Below are positions 41,356 to 53,489 of a stretch of 64,000 nucleotides of DNA, piece after piece. Within the stretch, counting starts at the first letter, position 1. Each line of letters starts with the position of its first letter. The notes below the pieces were generated by a model. That model was not told where the DNA came from. It saw only the letters and a program-made list of their open reading frames with translations, and did not search any database. The position numbers and the translations under genes are program-made. Source of the stretch: Zygaena filipendulae (lineage: Eukaryota > Arthropoda > Insecta > Lepidoptera > Zygaenidae); assembly GCA_907165275.2 (NCBI GenBank), contig OU015649.1, positions 1,270,001 to 1,334,000 of the forward strand. The letters run 5' to 3'.

Positions 41356-42357
41356 GTATCTCGGCCTGGGGTGATAAAATTCAGCGTTTATCTCCAAATT
41401 CTCCGATGCAATGAAAATAATATTTTTATTGTGTCTTATGTGACCACGTGATGCAACGTGTGTTCCGAGATATAGCTCGGAACTACAAGTTACAGACCCA
41501 TCGTGTTGGTACTCAAACGTCATGTTTTCGTGATATCTATGTGATCACGTGGTCAAATTTCCAATAACCTATATCTCGGAAACTACAAGTTACAGACCCA
41601 TCGTGTTGGTACTCAAACTTCATGTTTTCGTGATATCTATGTGATCACGTGATCAAATCTTCGATAGCCTGTATCTCGGAAACTACAAGTTACAGACCCA
41701 TCGTGTTGGTACTCAAACTTCATGTTTTCGTCATATCTATGTGATCACGTGGTCAAATTTTCGATAGCCTATATCTCGGAAACTACAAGTTACAAACCCA
41801 TCGTGTTGGTACTCAAACTTCATGTTTTCGTCATATCTATGTGATCACGTGGTCAAATTTTCGATAGCCTGTATCTCGGAATCTACAAGTTACAGACCCA
41901 TCGTGTTGGTACTCAAACTTCATGTTTTCGTCATATCTATGTGATCACGTGGTCAAATTTTCGATAGCCTATATCTCGGAAACTACAAGTTACAGACCCA
42001 TCGTGTTGGTACTCAAACTTCATGTTTTCGTCATATCTATGTGATCACGTGATCTAATGTTAGATAGCCTATATCTCGGAAAATACAAGTTACAGACCCG
42101 TCGTGTTGGTACTCGAACTTCATGTTTTCGTCATTTCTATGTGATCACGTGGTCAAATATTCGATAGGCTATATCTCGGAAACTACAAGTTACAGACCCA
42201 TCGTGTTGGTACTCAAACTTCATGTTTTCGTGATATCTATGTGATCACGAGATCAAATCTTCGATAGCCTGTATCTCGGAAACTACAAGTTACAGACCCA
42301 TCGTGTTGGTACTCAAACTTCATGTTTTCGTCATATCTATGTGATCACGTGGTCAAA
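41356..42357. repeat. Tandem array with exact 100-bp period
   Basis: About nine near-identical units follow a divergent one. ATATCTCGGA or GTATCTCGGA occurs at 41571, 41671, 41771, 41871, 41971, 42071, 42171 and 42271. Each unit contains CTACAAGTTACAGACCCATC, GTTGGTACTCAAACTTCATG and TATGTGATCACGTGGTC (CACGTG in most). 100 is not a multiple of 3, so the array is not coding. Confidence 0.96.
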
Positions 42358-42359
42358 AG

Positions 42360-43500
42360 TGGAATCGAAATCTAAGGTTTGAACACAAGATTTTCACGAT
42401 TCATAGTTTACAAAATTAGACGCACACCACCGAGACTCTTGTTGAGGTAGCCAAATTACGAATCCTAATCGTCTAGTATTAATCGATTTGCATGTGTGTG
42501 TGACTACGTTTCGGCCAGTTATTCGATATTTTCGTGTAGTTAAAGGATAATAATGCGCGTAAAGCCATATAAAAATTTTAAATTAAAGATGTATTAAACA
42601 CTCATTCTCTCGCAGCCATCATCAAAATCTATTTTTTAACCTTGTGATTCTCTGTAAATTGAGAAAACTCTTTTATGGCGCCGTCCGCGGCCTCTATCGG
42701 ATAAGAGCTGCATAATCTGGCGGAGCGCACCCTTAACTTAACAAAACTATGTACAAAAAAAATCACAATTCTGTCAGTTCTTGTTAAAAAGTTGCTTTAT
42801 TTTCAATTTTATAAAAAAAATGTTTCTGGTGTAAAGTTGGTGTTTTGTTACTTACAGCAAATATGTTTTCTTACGGCGAAAATTTTGATTAGTCTACTAC
42901 TTTTTTCTGGGACGATATAAATTAAAAATAAATTCGGTACCTAAAGGTACCAAATAGGTACACTAAATATGTGAAAAGAAAAAAATCAATTTGTGTATAG
43001 GTACTAAATTGTACTAAATAAGTACTAAATTGTAAAATAATAAATTAATTTAACTACCTATTTAACTACGAATTTGATATCATTAATCCTTTATAGTAAA
43101 ATTACAATATAATAAAAATAAACATCAATAATTATTTACCTTCATTATTAAAGTATTAAAATAAAACATAAAAAATACGATATAAAAATATTTGCATGAC
43201 TCAATGTAATATCAATTAAAATAATGATAGATTTGATGGAGTGCCGATAACTGTTCCACTGACCCTACGTACATTATCGCGCGATGTTTGGGTGCGGGTA
43301 GCGGGGGCGAGAAAATTAGGCCACGCCTCAACGCCCAAGGTCGTTGGCGACACCACGAGCCTTAACATACAAAAAAATATTTACGAAGATTGAACGCGTA
43401 AGTCAATGTCCCTTTCTTTTGTAAGGTTGAAAAAAGTCATTCACCCGTGTAAAACCACGTTTTTATTAGAATTTTTCTCAGTGATTTGAGTTTTTATTTT
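42360..43500. other. No gene recognised
   Basis: Very AT-rich, with GGTACTAAATTGTACTAAAT-type short repeats near 42930-43030. CACCCGTGTAAAACCACG near 43443 recurs near 48228. Confidence 0.5.
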
Positions 43501-43509
43501 TATTAGACA

Positions 43510-43692
43510 CTAGTCGATCCTCCACGGTTGCCCTCGCATTTTCCCTGAGTTCCCGTGGGATACAACTCCAGGAACACTGTAGTTTCCTATAAGTGAAAGA
43601 ACTTTTAAAATCGGTCAAGCAGTTTTTGAGTTAATCCATTACAAACAAACATACAAATATGAAATCTTTTGTCTTAATAATATCAGTATAGA
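43510..43692 (-). mobile_element. Degraded Helitron
   Basis: Minus-strand 5' end TCTATACTGATATTATTAAG and 3' end GACTAG/T. The 3' hairpin is mutated. The body matches the GATCTACTGAACC group (TTCCTATAAGTGAAAGAAC). Confidence 0.65.
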
Positions 43693-44339
43693 CATGCAAG
43701 TATGAACGAACGAAAGTCTGAACGGGTCTTTCCTTTAAAATTATATTAAATTACACCCTTTATAACCATGTCCAAAAACCGGCTGCCTTCTGACGTCAAT
43801 GCTCCGAACATGATTTGCATTTGGGTTTTTCACATCATGTATAAGGGTTTTTATTGCCCTACGAACTTTTGATAATTTGATAATTCGTCAGACGCCAACT
43901 ATTTCGGTCTTGAATGATAATTTATTTTATTTATTTATTTATTACTAGTTTGTGATAAGATTTAAAAAAACCGAAACATTTGAAAAAATGTCGGAACTAT
44001 TTTCATCTAAAATAAAAGTAGCCAAAGTTACTCCTTATAACAACAGCTATCTGCCAGTGAAAGTCCCGTAAAATCGGTCAAGCTGTTTTAGAGATTAGCC
44101 GGAACAAACAGACAGACAATAAGTTTAAAAATTGATTTTTTATGTAAGTACCTTATGTACTTTCATATGCATTTAGTGAAAAGCTGTTAATTACGAATTA
44201 CAAACAGACACTTCAATTTTATTATATATGTATGTGTTTTATAATATACGGTATCACGCGTGAAAGGCTTGTTTTGTTGAAATTCTTTTTTTGTTGTTTG
44301 TCATTGTGAGAAGGCTGTTATAAACGAAGTTTGCGAACG

Positions 44340-44492
44340 AACGAAACTCGGGTGAATCTCCGAAACGATTGGATAGATTTTAACGGGACTTTAACTGCTA
44401 ATTAGCTGATGTTATGAAAATTAAATAAGGCTACTTTGGAGTTCCTGCGGTAATTCCGAAACTCACAAGGGTGAAACCGCTGGCACAGCTAG
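44340..44492 (+). mobile_element. Degraded Helitron
   Basis: 3' module GGAGTTCCTGCGGTAATTCC, GGTGAAACCGCTGGCACAG, CTAG/T. The 5' body is only weakly similar to other copies. Confidence 0.6.
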
Positions 44493-44904
44493 TGTAATTA
44501 ATAATAGTGTTTGTGGCGCTTCGGCCTATACGTGGACTGCCATATTATGAATATGTATGTAGGTAAATAAATAAATAAGAGGACAGAAATGTATCTAGTC
44601 AGATAATTTTTCCTGTTGATTTCGATCATTGTTATTTTTATGCTTGTTCATTCTAGATCTTTGATGATAGGTTAAAAAAATATTTGGTAACAGGTACTAG
44701 GTAGAGCCAGAAGAAAGGAGTTATAAAAAATCGACTATTGACCTCTCACCAAACCAGCACAAGACGTTTGAGGTCGTTAATCTTTTTAATAACAATCTGA
44801 AGATATTACAAAACATCAGTAATAACAAACCATATAATATGGTTATTTTTAGCATATTATGTATGTATAAAAGGTTATTTTTAGCGTGCATACAATCAAT
44901 ACTA

Positions 44905-45134
44905 TCTAATATATAATAAATCACGTGTCACGTTGTTTGTCCGCGAAGGACTCCGAACCTACTGAACGGATTTTGATAAAATTTTGCAACCATTTATAAT
45001 ATGGTCCAACTTAAAAGATAGGATAGTTTTTATCCCGGAATTTCCTCGGGAACTGAAGGACATAGAGTACTTTTTCCCGCAACCTCCGCGGGAACTCCGA
45101 AATTACCGCGGATGAAATCGCGGGGGACAGCTAG
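44905..45134 (+). mobile_element. Non-autonomous Helitron, CACGTG subfamily
   Basis: 5' end A/TCTAATATATAATAAATCAC, 3' end GGACAGCTAG/T. Nearly collinear with 39682-39909. Confidence 0.88.
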
Positions 45135-45400
45135 TAATATTATAAAATTCGAAAGTAACACCGTGTATTACCTTTCAATCGATGACCATTAAATAATTAT
45201 ATTATTGCATAGAAATCTATTCTGTTTTTATGGCAGAGTGCTTTGTAACTTATATTGAAAACAGTTACACACACAGTTACAGATATTAGAGGCTCGATTT
45301 AATACAAAGTGATTGATGTTCACTAGATATTGGTTGAATACTACTAATATATTTATATCTGGAAAGCTGTTGGTCTTCCTAAAAATAAATAAATAAATAA

Positions 45401-45592
45401 AATATTATAAATGTGAAAGTGTGGATATTTGGACATTTGTTACTCAATCAAGCAAAAACAGTTGAACAGATTTGGATGAAATTTGGCATGCACGTTGTCA
45501 GGGGTACAGAGAAGGACATAGGGTACTTTTTATCCCGGAATTCCCGCGGGAACACCTAAATTACCGCGGGTGAAACCGCGGGGCACAGCTAG
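45401..45592 (+). mobile_element. Helitron with canonical 3' end next to an AAATA repeat
   Basis: 3' end GGTGAAACCGCGGGGCACAG, CTAG/T, with a perfect hairpin. The 5' terminus is replaced by AAATAAATAAATAAAATATT, so its TC end is lost. Confidence 0.75.
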
Positions 45593-46377
45593 TAAGTTAT
45601 AATTTCACTTATTGTTAGCTAAATAATTTAATCACAATGTTGGCGTTTGCATCTTTTGTTTGTTTCTTCGTCGCACGAGCAAGCAGCCATCTCTTTCGCA
45701 TGCAGTCATTTATTATTATTATTGTACGCTTATCTCTTGTTTTTTTTTTCAGAATTTATTTTTCGACATCAGTCTGTCTCTTAATACGAACGTGTAAAAT
45801 ATAAATGTCAAAATATTTATTTAATTATGCACGATAAATATACCCGCAGAATTTATCACTCATATCTTTGTTTTAATATATTCTCATGATGAGAAACGTT
45901 TTCCCGACATCGTCAATACGCGGATAGAAGTAGATATAACGTTCAAGTAAACGCCACAGTATAAATAATTTAGTAGGAAAACTATTAAGATCAAAACGTA
46001 GCATAAGATTTTTTTATAACCATAAAATTATTAATATCTATCTATAACGTTTGGCTACTCTCTCCACTAGTTATCTATGCTATGCTTACTATTATTAAGT
46101 ATGTATCTGATCAACTGGAATATGAAAAATGTGGATATTTAGATTATGGTGGATTAATCCACAGGCTAAAAATATTGGACGTTTTTGGCTTATAGATAAA
46201 CTGTAGTTTCGGGTTTGAAAAGTTCCTGGGTTAATTAATATACAAACTTACTTATAAGTAATATGAAACCGTAGGGAAAAATGGTAAAATTGAAAATTTG
46301 TAATATCTGCACGCAAATTAAAAAAAAACGCTCAAGTGAATGCAAAATAAGCGACAGATAAATATATGTCATGATCA

Positions 46378-46512
46378 TCCTTACTATTTTTATAAATGCG
46401 AAAGTGAGTTCGTTTGTTTGTTTGTTACGCTTTCACGCCTCAACGGCTCAACCGATCATCATGAAATTTTGCATACATTTTGTCAGGGGTACAGAGGCCA
46501 TATGACAGCTAG
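46378..46512 (+). mobile_element. Internally deleted Helitron (135 bp)
   Basis: 5' end A/TCCTTACTATTTTTATAAAT and 3' end GACAGCTAG/T are both intact, but the hairpin-bearing module between AGGGGTACAGAGG and the tip is missing. Confidence 0.8.
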
Positions 46513-46522
46513 TTATTAAATA

Positions 46523-46718
46523 TTAACTGTTCCCCGGACTTTCACCCGCGTTAATTTCGGAGTTGCCGCGGGAATTTTGGGATAAAAGCACCCTATTCCT
46601 GTATCTCTGACAACGTGTATGCAAAATTTCACGATGATCCATTGAGCCGTTGAGGCGTGATGGCGTGACCAACAAACAAAAAAACAAACAAACTCACTTT
46701 CACATTTATAATATTTTA
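46523..46718 (-). mobile_element. Helitron, GCTTTCACG-type subfamily
   Basis: Minus-strand 3' tip CAGTTAA/T; the body includes GAGTTGCCGCGGGAATTTTG and CTGACAACGTGTATGC. The 5' end has lost TC. It lies 10 bases from the previous, opposed copy. Confidence 0.7.
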
Positions 46719-46979
46719 AACATCACGCAAAAACAACTAAACGAATGACTGGAACTTTCATCTAGGTAGTTCATTTCTTCAGTCAACATAATAGGTTACT
46801 TTAAACAATTGATTGCAGACACTTGTTCCACGTATAGCATAAACAATACATTCAGAGTTCGAATCTAACCTCAAAAGTTTTACCTCACTTGGTTAACTGT
46901 TCTTATTGCCCCTGTGGCACTTATAAGCAATGTGAGCAAATATAATTAGCTTTATTACGCTGACATAAATAATGAGTGT

Positions 46980-47110
46980 CGACCATTAACCACTTCCGGT
47001 AGCCGAGAGGCGCGGGGACACGGATCGGACGGCGTGCCAGCGATGCCTTCGCCCCCCAGACACGGGCCGGACAGCAAGTACACTGTGTACAAACTGCACA
47101 TACACGCGCC
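46980..47110. other. GC-rich patch, no recognised gene
   Basis: It contains GGTAGCCGAGAGGCGCGGGG and CCCCCCAGACACGGGCCGGA. Open frames on both strands match no family I know. A partial tRNA-like or promoter origin is possible. Confidence 0.25.
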
Positions 47111-47411
47111 ATACGTCATTGCACGAAGTACCTACATAGGTTACATCGCAAAGTTGTTTGTGTGTTCAGTGTTTAATGTAGATTTATGCGATCAACTTAT
47201 AGTATCAACTCATATAATATTACGCACAGACTGAATATTATGCTAGAACGGCATCATAATTTATATTCAAAACTACCACAAATCAAAACTTATTTTATAT
47301 CTCGTCCAGAATTCAGTTTATTATAAAACATCTCATAACATTTAATGCTGCTTAAAAATACGCTTCTAACAACGTATGGTATGCAATTATTCGATATATC
47401 TATAAGTACTA

Positions 47412-47615
47412 TCTTAGATACTAATATTATAAAGAGCATAAGTTTGTGAGTTTGTGACGTTGTAAGGGATAATCTCTGGATCTACTGAACCGATTTTGAA
47501 AATTCTTTCACTTATAAGAAGGTACGGTAGTCCTGAGTGACATAGGGTACTTTTTGTCCCGAATTCCCAGGGGAACTCCGAAAATACCGCGGGTGAAACC
47601 GCGGGGGACAGCTAG
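47412..47615 (+). mobile_element. Non-autonomous Helitron, GATCTACTGAACC subfamily, full length
   Basis: 5' end A/TCTTAGATACTAATATTATA, 3' end GGGGGACAGCTAG/T, hairpin CGCGGGTGAAACCGCGG. It is a clean reference copy of this group. Confidence 0.88.
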
Positions 47616-47971
47616 TAAAATAATAAAGCATCAAAAAGACTTCTTTAATTAGCTCTTCTGTAAAAAAGCGCAATTTTGATTTGTGGTAAGCAATATTATG
47701 TAAAAGAAATATAGTTCAACATTTTTGACTCTTACGTATCAAACGCGCTCCTCGCTCTCCTTATTTTCAAGGAGAGTAGCAAGTACAAGTACGTATCAAG
47801 TAATTAAAGTAATTAAACGACAAATCAATCGAATATGTGCGTGTAGATTGTGAGAAGTGAATGCTTATTTGGGAAACATCCCTCTCGCCAGCGTGAAAAT
47901 GCTAGTGACAGTCTTCATCTATCCTATAATTTTTATGTTTTAAATAAATATATAATAATATACGGTAACGA

Positions 47972-48369
47972 GGTGTAAAATTAAACGAGAGACATATTAA
48001 ATGAAGGTGTTCAGCATCAGAATCTCGATTTAAATATACGTACATATTTAAAAAAAAAAACATATTAAAAATTATTTTTAATATAACTTTTGGCGCAGAA
48101 AAATTATATACAAAAATTGAGACTGCGAGTTGCCGTCACGCTGACGGTTTATTCAGACCCTAATCGCCAAACGCCTCTTTTCGTTTTATAGCCGCTGGTG
48201 CGCCGACAAATCAAATTAAAAGATCGTTCACCCGCATAAATCCACGTTTTTATTTAAGGTTTTCTGTATTTTTTATCAGTATTTTTTTTGTTAATAATTA
48301 ATTTTTTTTGAGGTAGTCAAGCACGTGTTGTCGAGTGTTTCAATAGGTCCCTAATTCAACCTTACACCC
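47972..48369. mobile_element. TIR element GGTGTAAGGTT, about 400 bp
   Basis: Left GGTGTAAAATTAAACGAGAG...ATGAAGGTGTT pairs with the right end, whose reverse complement reads GGGTGTAAGGTTGAATTAGG...TTGAAACACT. The interior has CACCCGCATAAATCCACG, related to the sequence near 43440. Confidence 0.6.
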
Positions 48370-49094
48370 AGTATGCCACGTTCGTTCGGTTACCATGACA
48401 CAAGCTCATCATCATAGTTTAATGGGAGATCTAGTAAAATCTGTGTGTTGTGAAGTTTTATAATCATTAGGTAGTTTCATTTGAGAGTAATGCTGATAAT
48501 ATATGGGAACGTTGACGAACCTTACTTTTGGTCGGTGCATTCGTACTAACATCAACTACTTGCCAAGTACGGTCAAAGTAGTTACACATCACAAGAACAC
48601 CATGAATCACCGAGCGCACTTCAATGGCACGCGATTTTATTTACATAATTCTATAGAAACAGACGTCAATTAAGTCTATAATGCAATCAGCGGGCTCGTC
48701 TTATCGTCGCATTGAATCGCGTCAGCGATCCAGTTTCAGGAAATGGATAGCTGGCCTAGCTAATGGATGGCCGGTCAGTGTTACTCGCAAATAAATTTCA
48801 TTCATCGAATAGAATATTATTATTATTCGATGATATAAAATATGACGAAGTAAAGAAAATAATAATTAATAGTGAAAATAATAATAATCTGAAACATCAA
48901 ACATAATCGTGTTTGGAGAAAAGTAGATGCCAAATGGATATTATTGCTTTTCTACTGTAGGGTTTCTGTTTGTGTCATGCAATTGTATAGAAAACATTAA
49001 TTAATTAAATAAAATGAGTCCCCTCGGATAAATAGCTTATGAACGCTAGTAGAAGTAAACGGGACAAGAAAAGTCGAGTTTATTGGTTCTTATT

Positions 49095-49400
49095 GGGACG
49101 CCGATATGCAATAACATGTTAACCCACAAAATTAAGTTATTGATACAGAACGCTTTATTGAGAGTTACAGAGCGTTTTTTAATTATGTGTTCACCATAAT
49201 ACATTGTTTAAATAACAACCAAATGTTGTACATAAAAAAATGTTGACACAGAATGGCGATATAATTTTCAAACACGATTTACTTTTCTCCAGTATTAGTA
49301 CTTTATATTATTATTTTATCCATATCACAACACACAGGTCTACTTGATCCCACACTAAGCTATAAGCTTGTGGGTTAGCACACTATTGTATATATATCAA
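49095..49400. mobile_element. TIR element (33615 family), copy 2, with nested SINE tail
   Basis: The left half (GGGACGCCGATATGCAATAA, GTTAACCCACAAAATTAAG) matches 33615-33884. Before the right end, 49311-49372 is the 3' part of SINE family 1 (CTACTTGATCCCACACTAAG), then TGTGGGTTAGCACACTATTG. Confidence 0.7.
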
Positions 49401-49404
49401 TTTG

Positions 49405-51900
49405 TTCTGTACAAGCCAGTAGGTAATAACACGACAACAGAATACGCACAAACGACTCGAGCTAGCTCCTATAATTTTGTCATGAATGAGGGGGTTTATT
49501 TACGTTACGTCTTGGTTACGTCTTACCTGTGAAATAATAATGTTACGCTGCTCTTATCCGTTGAAATGTTGACTTACTATTTTGTTTTCTTTAAATCTTC
49601 TGATAACGAAGCATCGGCTGCTGCATGGATGACAGATCGACGTGGTCTAAGCGCAAACACGGTATAGATTTACGTATATAACATTTATTTATTCAATAGA
49701 ATATCAATCATTCTCTTCCCACGTATGTCATAGGAGTCGACCAAAGGATTCATTCAATCAGATCTTACAGGGCCATAAACCGATTCGAGCAAATCTCGGG
49801 GCAGGTTGTAAAGTAACATAGTACTTAGATATAGTTAAAATAGTGAACATTAGCTGCAGGACTAGAAATTTTCTAAGAAGCTTCCTTTCATTGTAAGCAT
49901 GCACTAAGGAAAGGGCTTTTGAAAATTCAACCCCAAACAGAAAGAAAAACAGGGTGAGAATTTTAACTGAAGCAGCTATCAGCTATATAAAGTTGTCACT
50001 GAAATCGAATTGAAAGATAAGAAAAAAGAATGACCATGTATTTAGAGACAGTGACGTAACCCAATAACTGCTAATTATAACGATTATAATTACAGTTATA
50101 AAAAAAATTGGTTTCAGTTAAATGCTGGTGAAACCAAAGAGGGGAAAACAGAAAGTTTCAGATTCTGGTACACGCTTTGATTTCAATTTCACCTTGGTTA
50201 CGGTGTAAATAAATAACGATGTTTGATAAAAAAACGTACCTACGCCCAATTGTTTACAAACACAAAATTTCAATACATACCACAACTTTAAAATTCACTC
50301 TTCGTAAATTCACACTCTCCAGTCTTTGTATCGTTCGTAACACACGTAATTGTTCCATTAACTTTATTCAATCCGAACTGTGAACACGAAATAGGTAATA
50401 ATATAGAACGGGAACACGGACAGAGCGGCTCAAAGTCCTTCCGCGCGCGTCGGAGGCGAAACGTCAACTGAGGTAAGCGTCGCTATAAACGTAAACACAA
50501 GAATTATAAAAACTAATCATTTACAAATGCGAAACCGCAGCTCTGACGTAGGCGATGCGACGACGCCACAAGTAAGCATAGTATTACGAGGCAACCAGAG
50601 CGGACTGTGGACACGGCTTTTCTGGCCATTCATCTCAATTAGGTACACTACACTACACTACACTATCGTCCCATTATTTCGAACGCAATCGCACGTTTCC
50701 AATGATACAGTCGTGTAGCGAGAAGCGCACAGTGCAAACTTTTACACGACATAAACAACACAGGGCCGCTTGCTGGAATTGCGGCACCTCTAATCCCATT
50801 AAGCCGTACTTTTCAATAAATCCAGGCGGTGAACGAAGCGACCGAGTTAAGAAGCAGAGCTTTCTTAGGGTAATAAAGATGTATCGAAGTTGTATTCAAA
50901 CTGACCGTGTTGCCTATCAGGTATGCCGCGTGCATAATCAGCTTTTCACGGCCAATGGGCAGGCTATTAAGTGGTTTAGTTGCTCAGGGCGGCATCGGCA
51001 GGGCGTTGCGAGCAGCCGGAGGATTGTTACAATTGCAATCCTTTGAAGGTTTTCCTAATTGTTGCCAAGCTTTTTTTGCCACTGTTATCGAATTCGCATC
51101 GAGCATAGACAATAGAATACAGAATACAGTTTCTTGACTGACTAATCTGTCATCGCCCGGACCAAACCGGACAAGGCTTCCATAGCACTAAGAAAGGGTT
51201 TCTGGAAAATCATTGAAAAACGGTATTTTACTCTTTATTCGAATAAAGAAAATATGCATATTTCAGGGTTTGTGGAAATTTGACCCCTAAGATTAAAAAA
51301 GAGTTTTTATCACTTAGCGGTTTGTGGCAAAAATATTCATACGACATGTAATATCAACAGAAATACTTAAAAATTCTTGGTATTAGATCGATAAATAAAT
51401 AAATAAATAAATCGAACTGTGTCCACATTTGTTTATTTATTCTGTGGTAATAATAACAACACAATATTGTAATTTGCACACAGCTTCGGTTCTAATGTGA
51501 ATACAATAGAATATTGGAAAGTGATTGTAAATCGAAGCTTGTTTATAAAACCTTTTTAAACGTTAAATAATTATCAGTAAATTGGTCATTATTACGAAAT
51601 ATAATTGTTACTACTTAAATGTTCATTAATGTAATTCTTATTCTTTGAAGTAAAACTTCTTTGGGCAACTTGAAACCTTTGATAACAGCTGCGTCATTGC
51701 GTAATCTATATAAAAAAGCTGTTTGTTTGTCATCTATGCGTTTCCAAACCATTGATCCAATCGTGATGAAACTGGTGGGTTGTGCCGTGTACCTACACCC
51801 GCGGAGGTTCCCTGATATTATAAAGAGTTCTTGCGGGAACGCCGAAACTTACGCGGGGGAGAAAACACGACGATCGAATGGTTACGGACTTGTAGGAGTT
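49405..51900. other. No gene recognised; candidate 5' exon near 50400-50463
   Basis: A GC-rich patch ends GTCAACTGAG before GTAAGCG, a good plus-strand donor, which could mark a first exon. Open frames at 50527-51137 match no family I know. A weak Helitron-like scrap (GTTCTTGCGGGAACGCCG) is at 51827-51844. Confidence 0.3.
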
Positions 51901-51903
51901 GTA

Positions 51904-52361
51904 GGGCCTTTTGCACATTATAAGAAATTTTCTTGTGTCTTATAAGCAATCTTATAAGACATCCAGTCGCTTTGGTTGTTATATGGGACCGTACATATTA
52001 CAAGAAATGTCGGATAAGACACGCGCATATCTAGTAATATTGTCGGATGCGTGTCCGAGACGTCACGTACTAGTATATTGTTATTTTTTAGTTTTATAGT
52101 TTATTTTTTTATTGTAATTTTGGTTTTATAGTTTATTTTTTACTTTTTTTTTTTTAACTGCGGTTCCGGCTGAAAACCAGCGCTGCCTCACACTGTTAAG
52201 TGTGTGAGATAGCATTATGCTGAGCCGGGACCATTTTGTCAACATTTTGTACTGTCGCAGTTGTAATATTTTGTGTTGGTTGACAAATAAATTTATTTTC
52301 TTTCTTTCTTTTTTTCTTCTTTCTGAGACACAAGAAAATTTCTTATAATGTGCAAAAAGCT
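51904..52361. mobile_element. Harbinger-like MITE, copy 2, split by a LINE tail
   Basis: The left GGGCCTTTTGCACATTATAA and right TTATAATGTGCAAAAAGC ends and CATCCAGTCGCTTTGGTTGT match 25390-25546. The MITE sequence breaks off near 52035 and resumes near 52324. Confidence 0.75.
52079..52321 (+). mobile_element. LINE 3' tail nested in a MITE
   Basis: GCGGTTCCGGCTGAAAACCA, GCGCTGCCTC, GCATTATGCTGAGCCGGGAC, then CAAATAAATTTATTTTC and TTTC repeats. Same family as 30964-31213 and 36478-36665. Confidence 0.72.
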
Positions 52362-52432
52362 TAATGGTTTAGACCTTCATTGTCGTTTGAGAAATATTCA
52401 ACTGCATATCAAACATGTACATGTCTAAGCGA

Positions 52433-52550
52433 GGGATGTGGACTACTTTTGAAAATCAAAATTCTAATTAGTCCGTCAGTTAGAAAATATAAAAACAATA
52501 GACACGTAAAATATACAGAGATGGGGGCTCGTGACGTCACTAACCGCTAT
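52433..52550 (+). mobile_element. CRE-bearing MITE, truncated copy 3
   Basis: Left end GGGATGTGGACTACTTTTGA and one TGACGTCA (52532-52539) are present; the right half is missing. Confidence 0.75.
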
Positions 52551-53155
52551 AAGTAAAAAGAAAGACAAGAATTATTTATTTGGTGTGCAATTTGGGAAAA
52601 TACCATCCTTTATGTTTTTATAAGACCTTGGATGTATCGGTGTATTGACCAATCAATTTTTGTTTATTGTGAGGATTTCACCATTTGCGTTAGTATGTTG
52701 CAAGTCATGAGCGTTGATTGGTTTTATTCAATAGCAGAAAGATAAGTTCCTAAAGGTGGGCAATAGTACCAACGTAAAAAAAACGGCTGCCTGCATGTGT
52801 TTACACGCGCCAGAAGTTAAACTTCTATTATGAACACAATAAAAGTTCCTAGAGAAAAAGTGAGGTTTGAACCGACGCGACGTCCAATAATTCGACTGCT
52901 TTTGAAAAACGAACCAAAGATCAGACAACTATAATCACAGTAGTACTATAAATAGTTTTAGGACATTAAATCTATTATAGCTAAGGTATCTGCAACGAAT
53001 AGCGATTATTTATAAAACACCATAACTAAATACGACGCATTCAAAGAATTTGAACACTTCGAATATCGTTACATATCGACCATGGACCAATTAAACCATA
53101 GTTTAATAGGGGGAAAACATCGAAACCGAAAAAAAAAACAAGCGCAAACAAAATA

Positions 53156-53480
53156 CGGGTGTGGATTACTTTTGAAAATCAAAATTCTAATTAGTCCGTC
53201 AGTTAGAAAATAAAAAAACAATAGACACGTATTTTTTGCTTTTTTAAATAAATTAAAATATACAGAGATAAAGCGCATTAAAGTTTAGGATGAGGAGGTC
53301 GTGACGTCACTAACCGCAAAACCGCCATACAAACTGTCAGAATAGTGACGTCACGCGAAATTTCAACTCAATATATCGCCGTTATTTTTTGATTACGTAA
53401 AAAAAGAAAAAAAACGTGTCCAATATTTTTTAATAATCTACAAGACGGACTAAAAAATAATAATTAGTCAACATGCCCAT
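53156..53480 (+). mobile_element. CRE-bearing MITE, copy 4, full length
   Basis: TA flanks both sides (53154-53155, 53481-53482). Two TGACGTCA sites lie at 53302-53309 and 53345-53352. Right end GTCAACATGCCCAT. Confidence 0.85.
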
Positions 53481-53489
53481 TATATCAAT

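Noticed and set aside
41227..41523. 98-codon minus-strand gene
   Set aside because: It lies across the divergent start of the 100-bp satellite; the unit length of 100 breaks frame in the next copies.
41356..42357. CRISPR array
   Set aside because: The whole 100-bp unit is conserved with no unique spacers, and the DNA is eukaryotic; it is a tandem satellite.
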